Below are positions 1-11,840 of a stretch of DNA of 64,000 bases, piece by piece (within the stretch, counting starts at the first letter, position 1; the number at the start of each line of letters is the position of its first letter). Source of the stretch: Anagrus nilaparvatae. Taxonomy: Eukaryota > Arthropoda > Insecta > Hymenoptera > Mymaridae. Below the pieces are notes generated by a model that worked only from the letters and a program-made list of their open reading frames with translations, searched no databases and was not told the origin of the DNA. The DNA lies in contig JAKSXM010000272.1 in the NCBI GenBank assembly GCA_022575985.1, positions 2,046,001 through 2,110,000 on the forward strand. Direction: 5' to 3'. The position numbers and the translations under genes are program-made.

Positions 1-880
1 AATAAAGTGCATAATAAAGGAGGTTCTCTCATACGCTATATTAAAAATGGAGTTTGTATAATAATAATAAAAAATATAATATAACTTTTTTTGGAATATC
101 AACTTTCGACTAATCAACAAAACATGTATTTTAATTTTTGTCAATAAAAAAAATAATTATATTTAGGTTATGTATATATTTTTTCTGCAATAAATAAACA
201 TTAGTAAATAATAAACTGATCATTACACAGTATAATAAAAATTTGCCCAGGTTAACTTTTAATAAAAGACACCTAATAAAAAATTTGACAAATTTGGAAA
301 AAAATATTATATATAAAGTTATTGAATATAGAATAAAAAATAACCATAAACAAACTAATTATTAGCTTTCTTACATTCATAATAAACTATCATTTTAAAA
401 AAAAATTTTTTTAAATTTATAAGTATAATTATGTGTTATAGAAAAAAAAAAGTTATAAAAATAAAAGGAATGATTAGATATCTAATTTTTAAAGTGCAAT
501 ATGTTGATAAATAATATAAATTAACTATAATAATTAATAATTTAAAAAATATTTTATAATAATATTCAATCAAATTAAGTTTATATCAATAATAATAAAA
601 TTAAATTACACAAAATAATCGCATCACTCATACCGCGGTGCCTTGAACTATATAAAAAAAAAATAAATTTTTACATTTGAAAATATTTATTTTTTCTTAT
701 AATACATAAAATATTTTTTTTTTTAAATGTAATATTTTAACTTAATATAATAGATTTTAACTCTAAATTTTAAAAAATAAATTAACTCTTTCAAAATTAA
801 ATTAATAGAATGAAAAAAAAGAAAAATTTGATAAATACAAATATTAAAATAAAAAAAATTAAAAAGAAAGTAAAAACCTT
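1..880. other. AT-rich DNA without recognisable genes
   Basis: Very AT-rich sequence with many A and T runs and no open frame of useful length on either strand. I see no RNA gene, splice-bounded exon or clear inverted repeat in it. Confidence 0.6.
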
Positions 881-889
881 GAACTGATT

Positions 890-2010
890 TTGAAACTTGT
901 TCTGAGCGTAATTTCAGGTAATACTTAAATTACTAAAATGAGTTTTTAAAGCTAGTTATCGTAAAAATAAAAATAAATTTATATCTATGTAAGATTTTAT
1001 CAATTCATACCTAGCCCTCAGCTGAAGTAAACACGATTCATGCATTCATATTATTTTTACACAAACTAGCTATAAATTTTTTTTTCTCAATATTCTGCAA
1101 TAATTATATTTCGAAAATCATTCCATTTTCAATAATATTCCACCGTGGGGTTAAACGCTTGATAACATGAAATTTCGGGCACTTTAGTTTTCATTCTTAG
1201 AAAAGGTCTTTATTATGATCCAGAAATTAACCTCATGAAATCATTTCTAAAATCGTACAGCATTCTATATGTATAAACTTTTTTTAGGAGATCTTAAAAA
1301 ATGCCTAAAATGCCCAAATTCTTAAATATGTTTAAATTGCTACCAAATTTCTAATTTTTCATGAAAATGAAAAAATTTTCTACAAGCATCAAGTTTCCAA
1401 AAATTCTTTATTCGTCTCGTTTGAATAGTTTGTTTAACACATATGATTATTTAAAGTCACATATGTTTACTTAATTATTTAAGTTACAGTCCTAATTTTA
1501 GGGTTTTTAAAACAAGTTAATTTTTATCAATACCTTTGAAAAGCGATACCTCAGAAACTATTAAATAAAAATAGACGAGTAATAAGTTTTTGGAAACAGG
1601 AAGCTTGTAAAAAAATTTTTGATTTATCATTTTTATGAAAAATTAGAATTTTGTCAGCAATTTAAAAATATTTAAAAATTGGTCACTTTAGGCCTTTTTT
1701 AAGCTCTCCTAAAAAAAGTTAATACAATGCGTTATCAAGCATTCAAACCCACTGTGGGATATTATTGAAAATGAAATGATTGTTATAATATCAGTATTAC
1801 AAAATATTGAATAAAAAAATCTTATAGCCATTTTGTGTAAAAATAACCTAAATGCATGGAACATGTTTACTGCACCTGAGAGCTAGGTGAAATGATAAAA
1901 TCTTACACAGACATAAATTTATGTTTATTTTTACGATAATAAGCCTTAAAAACCGATTTTAGTAATTTATGTTTTACTTCACATTGCGTTCAAAATAAGT
2001 TATAAAATTT
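890..2010. repeat. Diverged foldback element, about 1.1 kb
   Basis: The two halves are imperfect reverse complements around a centre near 1,480. Matching pairs include CACCGTGGGGTTAAACGCTTG near 1,141 with its complement near 1,725-1,760, and the block TTTTTTTAGGAGATCTTAAA near 1,279 with its partner near 1,690-1,720. The outermost parts carry GCTCTCAGG-like and CATGGAACATGTTTAC-like blocks. A partial relative of the right arm recurs near 17,690-17,810, so this is a dispersed family. No coding content is seen. The arms have diverged a good deal, so the copy is old. Confidence 0.7.
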
Positions 2011-2107
2011 TTTAAATATAAAATTTATGTGAAATTTCATTGATAATTCGATTTTTTTCATTATTTATCTCTAAACGGTGATTAAAGGTGTAAAAATGCA
2101 AAAAAAC

Positions 2108-2466
2108 CAAGTGGCGGTACTCTTAGCGCACAGTAACTTTGCGCCTACTATGTGCTAAGTGTGCGAATTTTGGCAGCGTTGATAATGTTTAAAATTATTT
2201 AAATTTTTGGGGGCCAATATTTTTTATCAAAGAAACCACCGCTGCACCCTCTTTTTAATTTTAAAAACCTAATAAATATTACAAATATTTGTTGCTTTTG
2301 GAAGGCCTACTAAAGGCTTATAAGATTAAAAGGAGGGTGGGGGCGGTTTTTTGATAAAAGATATTAGGTCCAAACTATTTAATTAATTTTAAACATTCGC
2401 AGCGCTTCGAAAATGATATGCACTCTTTGGCCCACAGTTACTGTGCACCAAGTGGACCACCCCTTG
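2108..2466. repeat. Short foldback element (MITE-like), about 360 bp
   Basis: Left arm AAGTGGCGGTACTC...GCGCACAGTAAC pairs with right arm GTTACTGTGCACCAAGTGGACCAC. Both arms continue through TTTAAAATTATTTAAAT-like DNA into GGGTGCAGCGGTGG-type blocks (CCACCGCTGCACCCTC at 2,239-2,254 against GGAGGGTGGGGGCGG near 2,331-2,345), with a loop around 2,280-2,310. No target duplication could be fixed. Confidence 0.65.
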
Positions 2467-5400
2467 AAAAAAAATTAACTAAATTGTCGTTTGTTTGTCT
2501 TTTTTCGAGGGCTTAAAAGGCCAATTAGTTTCATATGACATACGAAAACCCAGCTTTTCCCAAATCCTGAAAAAAATTACGGATGATGTGTGTTCCATAG
2601 GATGTTTTTTTAAAAGCTTTGGCAAAATATTATGTGAATAATTCGATTCTTCAGCTCTCACACAGGTGTAAATGTTTACTCATTTTTGTACGCACTTTTA
2701 TACGCATTTTTTTACTCATTTTTTCACTCATTTTTTTACGTATTTTTTTACTCATTTTTTTACGTATTTTTGTACGCATTCATTTCGTCACGCATTATTT
2801 TATTAAAAATCTAATTACTTTTATTTTAAAAAGTAATTAAGAATGTAATTGTGCCATAATTATTAAAATTTTGGTTATCAAGATAAATTTACAATTTTTA
2901 AAGCATCCTTAAAACTTTTCAGGACTTGTAAAATTTTTTTTCACCAACTTTTCTTTTCTTTTTTTTTTAAGTTCTAAAACCTTTCACTGGAGAAATTTTG
3001 TTCTTAATTTTAAAGTTTTTTAAAAATTATGTAAAATAACTATTATTATTATTATAAAAAATTTTGGGTATCAAGGAATTGGGTCAAATAAGGAGTACAA
3101 TTAAATTAATAAAAAACAACCATTTTTTATTAAAAAAAATCAATACAATTTTATGGCTTGATGCAATTCCAAATATTTTTTGTTAATTTTTGCTGGAAAA
3201 AATAAATACAATCAAACTAACAAATCAAACTAATGGCCTTCAAGAAAGCACATACATTAAGACATCTCGGCTTTGATCATTTACAGTTGATAGGTTGAGT
3301 TTTGTCCAAACTCCTTCAAACCTGTAAATCACAGAAAAAATTTATTCAAAGTTCTACACTGAAAAAAAAATGAAAATAATCTTATTAATATTTTTCTTGC
3401 CGATTCAAAAATAAGTTTTATTTTGTCTCACAAAGATAAATTATGTGCAGCATTACCCGTAAAATTTAAGAATTTATGCGCTGTATCGGACATTTTTTAC
3501 TTTTACAGCCCAAGATTTATGGGATGCTGCAGCTGAATATACGAATACGAAATCTGTTTGCGCCAAAAATGCACCAGTTGCCCACAATAAGAATTTCGTG
3601 GTTATCTTTACTGGCTTTTTTAAACATTTTTATCTGCTAATTTTGTTTTTTGGGTTCCTTAACCCTATTATGGTATCTGATTTTATTAAAAATTCTTTGC
3701 TTGTACAACCAAAAAAAGACTAAGAAACCAAAATAATTAACCTTCGGTTTTTTTTGCGACTGAACCGTTTTGGATAAAAATAGGTTCCATACTGGAGTTT
3801 AAAGACTCAAAATACATAAAAAACGTAACAGATAATTAAACGCCAGCAAAGAATAATATCAAAATTCCTATTGCGGGCAACGACACCATTTTGGGTAAAA
3901 ACAGATTTCAAAATCATAAAACCGGAAATCAATCAATCAATTTTGAAGATAGTAAAAAAGATTAATTAAACTTGGAAAAAGTACTTGTTCAAAATTATCT
4001 TAATAAAAATAATCAATATGAACATTTTGCACAATTTTTACAGCATTCTAAAGAATATTTCAAGTCCAATGGCAGCATTCAGCATTTTTTAACCAAAGGC
4101 TTTATCGAACTCAGTTTCGGAAAGAACTTATATTGCTCATTAAAAATTTACAAATTATAAGAAGGCATTAAAACTTTGCAAGTAGCTTATATTTACCATT
4201 GTCAGCAAGATTCAACAATGATATAGCATATTTATACAGCGAGTATATATTTCTCAATACCAGGTTGAATTAAAAGTTTTCAAAGCGCTTGAGTTTTTAA
4301 ATCCAACCTAAGATATAGAAAAGTATCTTTTCTTTTCCTAACTCGCTGTGTTATTGTTGCATCTTACTCACAATAGTTTATATAAGCTTCCTGAACATTT
4401 TAAAGCCTGCTTATTATTTGTAAGTTTTTATACCAATATTGGATGCAGACTTTGCACATAAAAAAAGCTAGGGGCTGCCATTGGAATAATGATATCAATT
4501 ATCTTACTTGTTTTGATTTTTAATAATTACATTTTTTGTACTTGCCTTTGTCACTTCCTAATATCAAATTGGTCTTCAGAATGAAGAAATAAACATTAGA
4601 CATCCTTGGAATCTTGATGCCAATGACTCGAGCACGAATGGGTCTCTTGGGATGCTATTACGTACCTAAAAAAAATATTCAAATATTTTCACAGCAAAGT
4701 GCATAACATTATATTTATAAAAATTAATTAATTGCATTACCTATTATACTTTTTTTGGAAAAAATGAGCTGCTGTATATTGCAAATTGCTGCTACACTAA
4801 ATCCATATAACCTGTAAAAAAAAATAAACATTTCAAAAAGAATCAAGTTCTTGTATCAAACTAATTTATTTTTTAATTATGACATGAGTACTTATCTGAC
4901 TTTAATTATGATGTTTTATAACTCCGTAAACTCTTTTCCATCTAATATTTTCAATATTTAAGTACTGACAATTGTTGTTGCGGTTGCCATAACCTGCTGG
5001 CTGCCATATGTGCATAAATTACATGATTCATGCCATGTGACTTTGGCGGGTAAACAACAACAACAATTGTCAAAAGAATTAAAAATCATGGTTTAAAAAT
5101 ACATAGAAAAGAATTTACGGAATTATTAAACATCATAAAAAATCAGATAAGTAATAAAAATAATTAAATTAAATTAGTTTAATACAAGAACTTGATTCTT
5201 TTTGAAATGTTTATTTTTTTTTATAGGTTATATGGTAATAGTCTATTAGCAATCTGCAATAATATACAGCAGCTCATATTTAAAAAAAAAAGTTTAACAG
5301 GTAATGCAATTAATTAATTTTTAAAAATATAATGTTATGCACTTTGCTGTGAAAATATTTGAATATTTTTTTTAGGTACGTAAGCATCCCATGAGACCCA

Positions 5401-5831
5401 TTCTTGCTCGAGTCTTTGGCATCAAGATTCCAAGTATGTCTTATGTTTATTTATTTATTTTGGAGACTTATTTTATATTAGGAAGTGACAAAGGCAAGTA
5501 AAAAAATTTTAATTATTAAAAATCAAATTAGTAAGATAATTGATATCGATATCAATGATCCCAATGACAGCCCCTAGCTTTTTTTATGTTCAAATTAAGT
5601 CTGCACCCAATATTGGTATAAAAACTTACAAATAATAAGCAGGCTTTAAAATGTTCAGGAAGCTTATATAAACTATTGTGCGTAAGATGCAACAATAACA
5701 CAGCAAGTTAGGAAAAGAAAAGATACTTTTCTATATCTTAGGTTGGATTTAAAAACTCAAGCGCTTTGAAAACTTTTAATTCAACCTGGTATTGAGAAAT
5801 ATATACTCGCTGTATAAATTTGCTATATTAT

Positions 5832-6124
5832 TATTAAATAAAAATATTTGATTTCTGAGCTAACAATTTGCTTTATTTTTTCAATAAATTGCCCACGTTT
5901 CGAAGACCTTCAGTCTTCATTATCAAGGCTAAAAATTTACAATATTTTACAATTTTATAAAAACTTTTTTTACATAATTCCAAATTTATAAATTAAACAT
6001 TACCTTATTAAATATTTTAAAGTAAAGAATATACAATATTCTTCACTGAGTAACGATCTTATACTAATCTTTGAGCTTTTAAAAAATTTTACAAGTGCTA
6101 GATTTTTTTATACGAAGGAACATA
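5832..6124 (-). mobile_element. Short insertion with hammerhead-like motif (Penelope- or retrozyme-like)
   Basis: The left arm of the surrounding palindrome reads straight through TTGTTGAATC...GACAATGG into GATATAGCA, but the right arm is interrupted here by about 290 bp. The left arm thus supplies the empty site. A possible short ATT duplication flanks the insert. On the minus strand it carries a stem GAAGAC/GTCTTC followed by GAAACGTGGG, the arrangement of a hammerhead core. Short, 5'-truncated Penelope-like copies are known to carry hammerhead motifs. That assignment is inference here because no reverse transcriptase is included. Confidence 0.55.
5891..5930 (-). ncRNA. Decayed hammerhead-ribozyme-like motif
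   Basis: Read on the minus strand: CCTTGATAAT, then the perfect 6 bp stem GAAGAC-TGAAG-GTCTTC, then GAAACGTGGGC. A type I hammerhead has CUGAUGA, stem II, then GAAA. Here the first box has two changes (UUGAUAA), so catalysis is doubtful. No stem III or cleavage site is obvious. Confidence 0.4.
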
Positions 6125-6934
6125 AATTGTTGAATCCTGCTGACAATGGTAAATATAAGCTACTTGCAAAGTTTAAATGCCTTCTAATAATGTGTAAAAT
6201 TTTTATGAACAATATAAGTTCTTTCCGAAACTGAGTTCGATAAAGACTTTGGTTAAAAAATGCTGAATGCTGCCATTGGACTTGAAACATTTTTTAGAAT
6301 GCTGTAAAAATTGTGCAAAATGTTCATATTAATTATTTTTATTAAGATAATTGAACTAGTACTTTTTGCAAGTTTAATTAATCTTTTTTACTATCTTCAA
6401 AATTGAAGAGTTAAAAAAAGTTTTGATATTGCGTTAAACAAGTACTTGCTTTGTATATCCTCTCCTTCGCAATGATGAATTCTGCTTGCTATAGTTAACA
6501 TGAACATCTTGAAAATTTTTTTTGGGCATTTGCAACAATATTTCATGTCCAATGGCAGCCTTCAGCTTTTTTTATATGCAAAGTCTGCATCCAACTCTTT
6601 GGTTGTCGCCAAAATCGATGAAGTTTTTGACTAAACAATCTATAGATTCAAATTAAATTTTGCTGTATCCTTGTTGCCATGCGAAATCTAAAGATTTCCG
6701 CAAATTAATACTAGTATAATTTTGCAAAAAAAGGGTACTTCTTTATATAAACATGTTGCATGTTATAATTTGGACTTAACACATTAAAAGTTCAGAGACA
6801 TCGTCGTTACAAAAAAATCTACTAGCGGATTCCCGCTTAGTTGCAAGTGAAATTTCACTTATAGCTAGCGGATTTTTTTTATCTCGTTAAACGATTGCTA
6901 ATTACTTAAAACGTATAAAGAAAATTAAAAAAAA

Positions 6935-7138
6935 ATATCTATTTGTTCAACAAGGGAAAAAAATAGGATTTGGCTTTCAATGTAGTTGTATGCACGAGTG
7001 AGCGTAGTGAACGAGTGCAGACAGTATTGAAAGTAAAATTTCCTACATTTTTTACCGTGTTCAACACATAGTTTTTCATTAAAAGCGAAAAAAAGATTGC
7101 CCGAAAGTAAGAAAGTAGATCTTTTTTGCAGAGTGTAA
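6935..7138. repeat. Dispersed 200 bp repeat, copy A
   Basis: Contains TTGTTCAACAAGGGAAAAAA, then GCACGAGTGAGCGTAG and GAACGAGTGCAGAC, and ends GCCCGAAAGTAAGAAAGTAG with ATCTTTTTTGCAG. The same sequence is present in opposite orientation at 20,335-20,533. No coding function is apparent, although one orientation has an accidental open frame. Confidence 0.75.
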
Positions 7139-7977
7139 TGAAAAAATATTTTTCAACTTTTTTGGGATGTGTTTGTATCGGTATAATGAGAAATTTTTTT
7201 TTTAAATTCTAAAAAAAAATTCCGCTTGCCACCAGCGGAATTCTGTTTGCCATTAATGGATTTTTTTTCAGTGTAGAACTTTGAATAAATTTTTTCTGTG
7301 ATTTACAGGTTTGAAGGAGTTTGGACAAAACTCAACCTATCAACTGTAAATGATCAAAGCTGAGATGTCTTAATATATGTGCTTTCTTGAAGGCCATTAA
7401 TTTGATTTGTTAGTTTGATTGTATTTATTTTTGCCAGCAAAAATTAACAAAAAATATTTGGAATTGCATCAAGACATAAAATTGTATTGATTTTTTTTAA
7501 TAAAAAATGGTTGTTTTTTATTAATTTAATTGTACTCCTTATTTGACCCAATTCCTTGATACCCAAAATTTTTTATAATAATAATAATAGTTATTTTACA
7601 TAATTTTTAAAAAACTTTAAAATCAAGAACAAAATTTCTCCAGTGAAAGGTTTTAGAACTTAAAAAAAAAAGAAAAGAAAAGTTGGTGAAAAAAAATTTT
7701 ACAAGTCCTGAAAAGTTTTAAGGATGCTTTAAAAATTGTAAATTTATCTTGATAACCAAAATTTTAATAATTATGGCATAATTACATTCTTAATTACTTT
7801 TTAAAATAAAAGTAATTAGATTTTTTAATAAAATAATGCGTGACGAAATGAATGCGTACAAAAATACGTAAAAAAATGAGTAAAAAAATACGTAAAAAAA
7901 TGAGTGAAAAAATGAGTAAAAAAATGCGTATAAAAGTAAGTACAAAAATAAGTAAACATTTACACCTGTGCAGTGTA

Positions 7978-9060
7978 GGAATTTTTCAAAGCAAATGGCA
8001 GAGTCGGATACCTGAGAAAATTTTACTTCAGTCCTTCTTTTCTCATAATTTCTGTACGTTTCTGGAAGAGAGTAGATTTCATCGTAATGAAGAAAAACGG
8101 GCAGCTCAGGAGAGCTCGAAAACTGCTTTTTTTCAAAAATCCGCACTAGGCTTAAATTTTAATATTAAGGGCTATAAGTCGGGGAAATAACGTATTTTGA
8201 GCAGGAATGGAATGTTCCCAGCCCAATCCAACGTTTCTAAAAGAAACTCGATATAAATTATTGGTTTTTAGAAAAGCGCTTTTGCTCAATTTTTCGAATC
8301 TGATTCCTGAATTTGTGAAAATTTTTATTTCAAAACTTTTACCGTCAAAAAATACAAAGAACACAATATTTGTAGTTAGTTCCTAATTTTTTGATAATTT
8401 TGTCTCAAAATTTTTTGCATGAATTTTTGTTTAAGTTATATGTGTTATTAAGAAAAAGGGTTTTTAAGTAAATAAATGCAGGTTTAAATATCAAGAAAAA
8501 TTATGAGTGAAAATAAATTTTGTGATATTTAATTTAAGGGTTTCAGATTTATTTCGCTTATAAATGAAAATTTGTTGATTTTTAGATTTGTATTTTTATT
8601 TGCGTAAATTTTTAATGTTTTCTTTTGTTAATAAAATCGGCTTTATTTATTATTTTTTATAAAAAGGGCGCAAAAAGAATTGTATCATTAAAAAATTCAT
8701 TTTAAAAGATCGAAATAGCTTCAAAATTCTTTTTTGGTTAAAAAAAAATTCTTTTGGTCTGGGAGTGTAAGTTTAGTAAATGAAAATCAAAAATGGCGTC
8801 GTACATTAATTTTTAAAAATTCGCAAAAACATTTAAAAAAGCAGGTAAGGCCTGTGTGCTTCTCTGGAAGCACGCTTGAAGGTTCCCTTCTATATCTTCT
8901 GCTACGTATATTATAAGTACTTCAAAAAGAAGTCATTTTTACAATATTAGTTTTTGATAAAAACTTAAAATGAATATACTAAGAAAAGGAACGTTTCTAA
9001 AGATAATAAAAATAAAAGAAATTATATGTAGAAAAATATAATTTATTTTTCAGAATTACA
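7978..9060. other. Intergenic DNA with a dispersed repeat fragment
   Basis: Between about 8,070 and 8,240 the sequence resembles 17,345-17,520: both have a run of T then CAAAAAT(T/C)CGC, GGGCTTA and TTTTAATATTAAGGGCTA, then GGGGA(A/C)ATA. The rest is AT-rich. A GCAG-GTAAGG splice-donor-like string at about 8,840 has no supported exon around it. Confidence 0.5.
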
Positions 9061-10050
9061 TTTTTAATTTACAGTGTTAGTTTTCAATTGGTCGTATAGT
9101 ATAGACACGATTGGTTTGTGATAGCTAAAAGATGAAACGTAAACATTAAGTACCCTTGGTTAAGGGGGTCCAAAAAATAATGGTGTTAAAAACCTGTAAC
9201 TAAGTTTAGGACGTTGGATTCAGATTTAGCAGTTCAAACCTACTAGCTCCCTTAACGTCGTTCTTCCCTGTATTCCGAATCCGTTGAGTGATTAACAAAA
9301 AATTATTAATTTAATTATTAAATTGTATTCAAAATATTTTCTCTATTCATTAAATTAATTTTAATAATATTATTCGTAAGTTTAATGATAAGTATCTTTT
9401 TATTTTACTAATTTACATTTTATATATTATTGTTTTTTAATCACGTACTACTTCTGCAGAAAGAATTAATTTAAAATACAACTTCAAACTAGTATGTGTT
9501 TTATTTATTAAATAAAAAGAAATATATTCTATTAAATGATAAAAAAATTGTTTTAAAAAAATAAATTAATAGAAAAAAAATAAATAATTTACCATAAGCT
9601 AAAGAATAATACAAATAATATTAATAAAGTTTGTGCTTTTAGTAATAGTATTAGTACGTGCGCTGTATATAATAAACAAACAATATGGCGTCCCGGCTGC
9701 TAAAACTGCGTTATAAAATTTTCTTCGTTTAATTACGCGAAATTTCCCACGTATACCTCATATTTGGAAAATACCAATAAATTCTTTAAGCTTTGAACTT
9801 TTAATTTATTGCTATCTCCATTGGGAATTTCGCGATTTGGTAGCAAAAATTATTAACCTCCGGAATTTTCTCCATAAAACTAATGTAATATTTACTTATC
9901 TTTGTACCCTGATATCTCAAAATTTTGCACGACTATCGACTACGAGACCCATACCATTGGATTCCTGAGAGTTTCCTCTAGCTAACTGTATATACCTTTA
10001 TTCAGATTTTTCCTGGGAAGAACGACCTTAAAAAAGAAATGAATCGGCTT
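9061..10050. other. AT-rich spacer with weak inverted ends
   Basis: TTAACGTCGTTCTTCCC near 9,252 has an inverted partner GGGAAGAACGACCTTAA near 10,016, which may mark an eroded foldback of about 0.8 kb. A GTTCAAACC string at 9,232 resembles a tRNA B box but lacks the rest of a tRNA. No open frame is convincing. Confidence 0.4.
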
Positions 10051-10054
10051 TAAG

Positions 10055-10412
10055 GGGCCGATAAGGTAAAACAGTTATCGATATTAGTTTTTTTTGAAGT
10101 AATTAATTTTGTTGTTAATATAAAAATATGAATTTTATTTCATCCTATCCGTAATTAAATTCTGCGTCGATTAAAAAAAAAATTGTAAATAGCTCAAAAT
10201 TTACTAGGGAAAAAGTTGGATTTCCCGATTTTAATAAGCAATTTAGAAAATCCAACTTTTTTCTTAGTAAATTTTGATCTATTTACAAATTTTTTGTATT
10301 AATCAACACAATTATGAAGTGGATGAAATAAAATTCAAATTTTTATATTAACAACGAAATTAATTATTTCAAAAAAACTAATGTCGGTAACTTTTCTACC
10401 TTACCAACCCGT
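10055..10412. repeat. Foldback element (MITE-like), about 360 bp
   Basis: GATAAGGTAAAACAGTTATCG on the left pairs with GTCGGTAACTTTTCTACCTTA on the right. The arms continue through TTATTAACAACAAAATTAATT-like DNA to a centre near 10,225, where AAAGTTGGATTT faces AAATCCAACTTT. The pairing is extensive and nearly continuous. It has no coding capacity. Confidence 0.72.
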
Positions 10413-10645
10413 AAAAAAAAGTGAAATTTTAAAGGTGAAAGAGTAAAATTAAGGATGTTACACCTCTTTTGACGTTAAATTTGAATTCAGCGCCCCATAT
10501 AAAATTACTAATAATACATTGAAATTGCAAAAAAAGTGTTTTTAAAATTTGTAAGTTAATGGTTAATTTTCTAAGTTATATGAAATAAAATTTTTGATAT
10601 AAAAAAAAAAGGTTATAAAAAAATATAAAAAAGTTTTCGGAAGCC

Positions 10646-10727
10646 ATAGCATTTATCTTGGTCCTGCGATTAAGTCTGTATCCCTTAAAGAGAATTCTTT
10701 ACGTCACGAGTTCAAATCCAATGCCAT
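10646..10727 (+). tRNA. tRNA-like sequence (pseudogene or SINE head)
   Basis: ATAGCAT and ATGCCAT can form a 7 bp acceptor stem with one mismatch over an 82 nt span, the size of a serine or leucine tRNA with a long variable arm. An internal B box (GAGTTCAAATCC) is clear. The A box region (TTGGTCCTGCGATTAAGTC) is a poorer match to the usual TGGCCGAG-GGTTAAGGC. It is followed by TTTATTTATTTATTTC. I infer a tRNA-derived element rather than a working tRNA. Confidence 0.4.
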
Positions 10728-10879
10728 TTATTTATTTATTTCTTTTTTTAATAATTCTTTTTTATCTGTATGTAAATATGCTTTTTAACCAACCTCACGG
10801 ATGATTTGTCAATGCAATTATTTCAAACAGGTTCCTCACATCACACTGATAATAATGATACATGGATTAAATAAGGACC

Positions 10880-11840
10880 CTTTTATAACTATTCGATTTC
10901 TCAAAGGCTTTTGATAAGGTAGCTTCATCGAAGCTATTGAGAAAATTGGAAGTTATTGCTTTTTTAAAGTCATCCTTACAATGGCTCTGGTCATATTTAG
11001 GTGGTAGACTATTATGCGTCTCGTCTAAAACATTAACTTCTGATTTTTGTGAAACAAACAGGAGTGCCCCAGTATTCTGTCGTAGGACCTCTTTTGTTTT
11101 GTATGTATATGAATGATCTCAAAGATCAATTAGATTCGCAAAAGATATTTAGACTACTTTACGCAGATGACCTTCATGTGTACGTTTAAGTACCAGCAAA
11201 CCAAATTAAACAAGGTATTGTTTAGCTCTCTGACACTGCAAAAATTGTAGCATCCTGGGTGGAAATGAACTGTCTGCCATTAAGTATAAAAAAATCACAT
11301 GCTATGTGGTTTTAGATAGAACTCTTTTTTGGCAACACCAAGTTCATCATGTCACTAAAAAAGTCAATAGAGTACTTTATGGTCTCAGAATCATTAGACC
11401 TTGCACCTCTCAAAATCAGCGCAAACGTCTTATTGAGTCTCTTGTAGTTCCTCACCTAGATTACTGCAATGTATTTTATTCTGATATCACTAATCAACTA
11501 AAGAGGTTATCAAAAACTTGCATAAGGTACATCTTTGATATAAAAAGACAAGAACACATAACCCCATTCAGAAGACGGATTAATTGGATGCGCAACGTGA
11601 CATGAACGGATTACTTTGCGTCTCTAATTATCTATAGAGTTATACGTATGAGTAGCTACCGTTCCTTACATTCTTATTTAAGCCTTTATAAAAAAGATAG
11701 ACCATCTCGTGGCCCACGTAAAGACATTGAATACCTACTGCTACTTACAACTGGGGACTATATTCATTCCAAATTAAATATGCAAAATTCTGGAATAATA
11801 TCCCTCCCTGTATACGGGATGTACCCTTATATTTAATTTT
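10880..11840 (+). pseudogene. LINE reverse transcriptase fragment
   Basis: Frames on the plus strand give part of a non-LTR reverse transcriptase. GVPQ-VVGPLLF lies near 11,071-11,100 and the catalytic box YADDLHVYV near 11,160-11,186. Downstream is the typical C-terminal stretch with HVTKKVNRVLYGL and PHLDYCNVFYSD, then the arginine-rich C-terminal block near 11,690-11,820. Stops (for example straight after YADDLHVYV) and frameshifts divide it, and the endonuclease half is absent, so it is 5'-truncated and dead. The style of the C-terminal part points to the Jockey/CR1 group, but I cannot place it exactly. AT-rich DNA follows, with an AATAAATTTCTT string near 12,236 as the possible 3' end. 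Confidence 0.8.

Larger units (their letters stand above)
3932..6405. repeat. Inner palindrome, arms about 1.07 kb
   Basis: The left arm 3,932-4,985 and right arm 5,055-6,405 are reverse complements once the 290 bp insertion at 5,832-6,124 is removed. The centre lies near 5,015 between TGTTGTTG and CAACAACA blocks. A third copy of one short arm segment (TGGATGCAGACTTTGC with GCTGCCATTGGA) appears at 6,545-6,592. Open frames at 3,972-4,160 and 6,108-6,290 are the same repeat seen from both arms. Confidence 0.8.
3357..7273. mobile_element. CACTGA-ended element with TA target duplication, 3.9 kb
   Basis: The left end reads TA-CACTGAAAAAAAA and the right end TTTTTTTTCAGTG-TA. The flanking TA is present on both sides (3,355-3,356 and 7,274-7,275), and removing the element restores the surrounding palindrome exactly. 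Inside, 3,932-6,405 is a second palindrome, while 3,370-3,930 and 6,410-7,265 are not paired with each other. The segment 6,935-7,138 is a repeat also found at 20,335-20,533. No transposase is recognisable, so it is non-autonomous. The ends match the CACTGAG ends at 15,217, 39,521 and 54,734. Confidence 0.72.
2661..7970. mobile_element. Foldback element with CACAGGTGTAAATG ends, split by a nested insertion
   Basis: The terminal inverted repeat CACAGGTGTAAATGTTTAC starts at 2,661 and its complement ends at 7,970. The arms, 2,661-3,354 and 7,276-7,970, are close reverse complements over almost 700 bp. Near each end are short degenerate TACGCATTTTT/TACTCATTTTT repeats. The arms meet at CAAAGTTC-TA-GAACTTTG, a perfect palindrome, and the CACTGA element 3,357-7,273 sits at that central TA. 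The element therefore began as a simple foldback of about 1.4 kb without coding capacity. Open frames at 2,619-2,840 and 7,790-8,190 are only the terminal repeats read as protein. Confidence 0.8.

Noticed and set aside
7790..8190. Overlapping 112-118 codon frames on both strands
   Set aside because: They read low-complexity TACGTATTTTT-type terminal repeats and continue into a dispersed repeat.
9085..9290. SINE or tRNA with B box GTTCAAACC
   Set aside because: No A box, acceptor stem or T stem could be formed around it.
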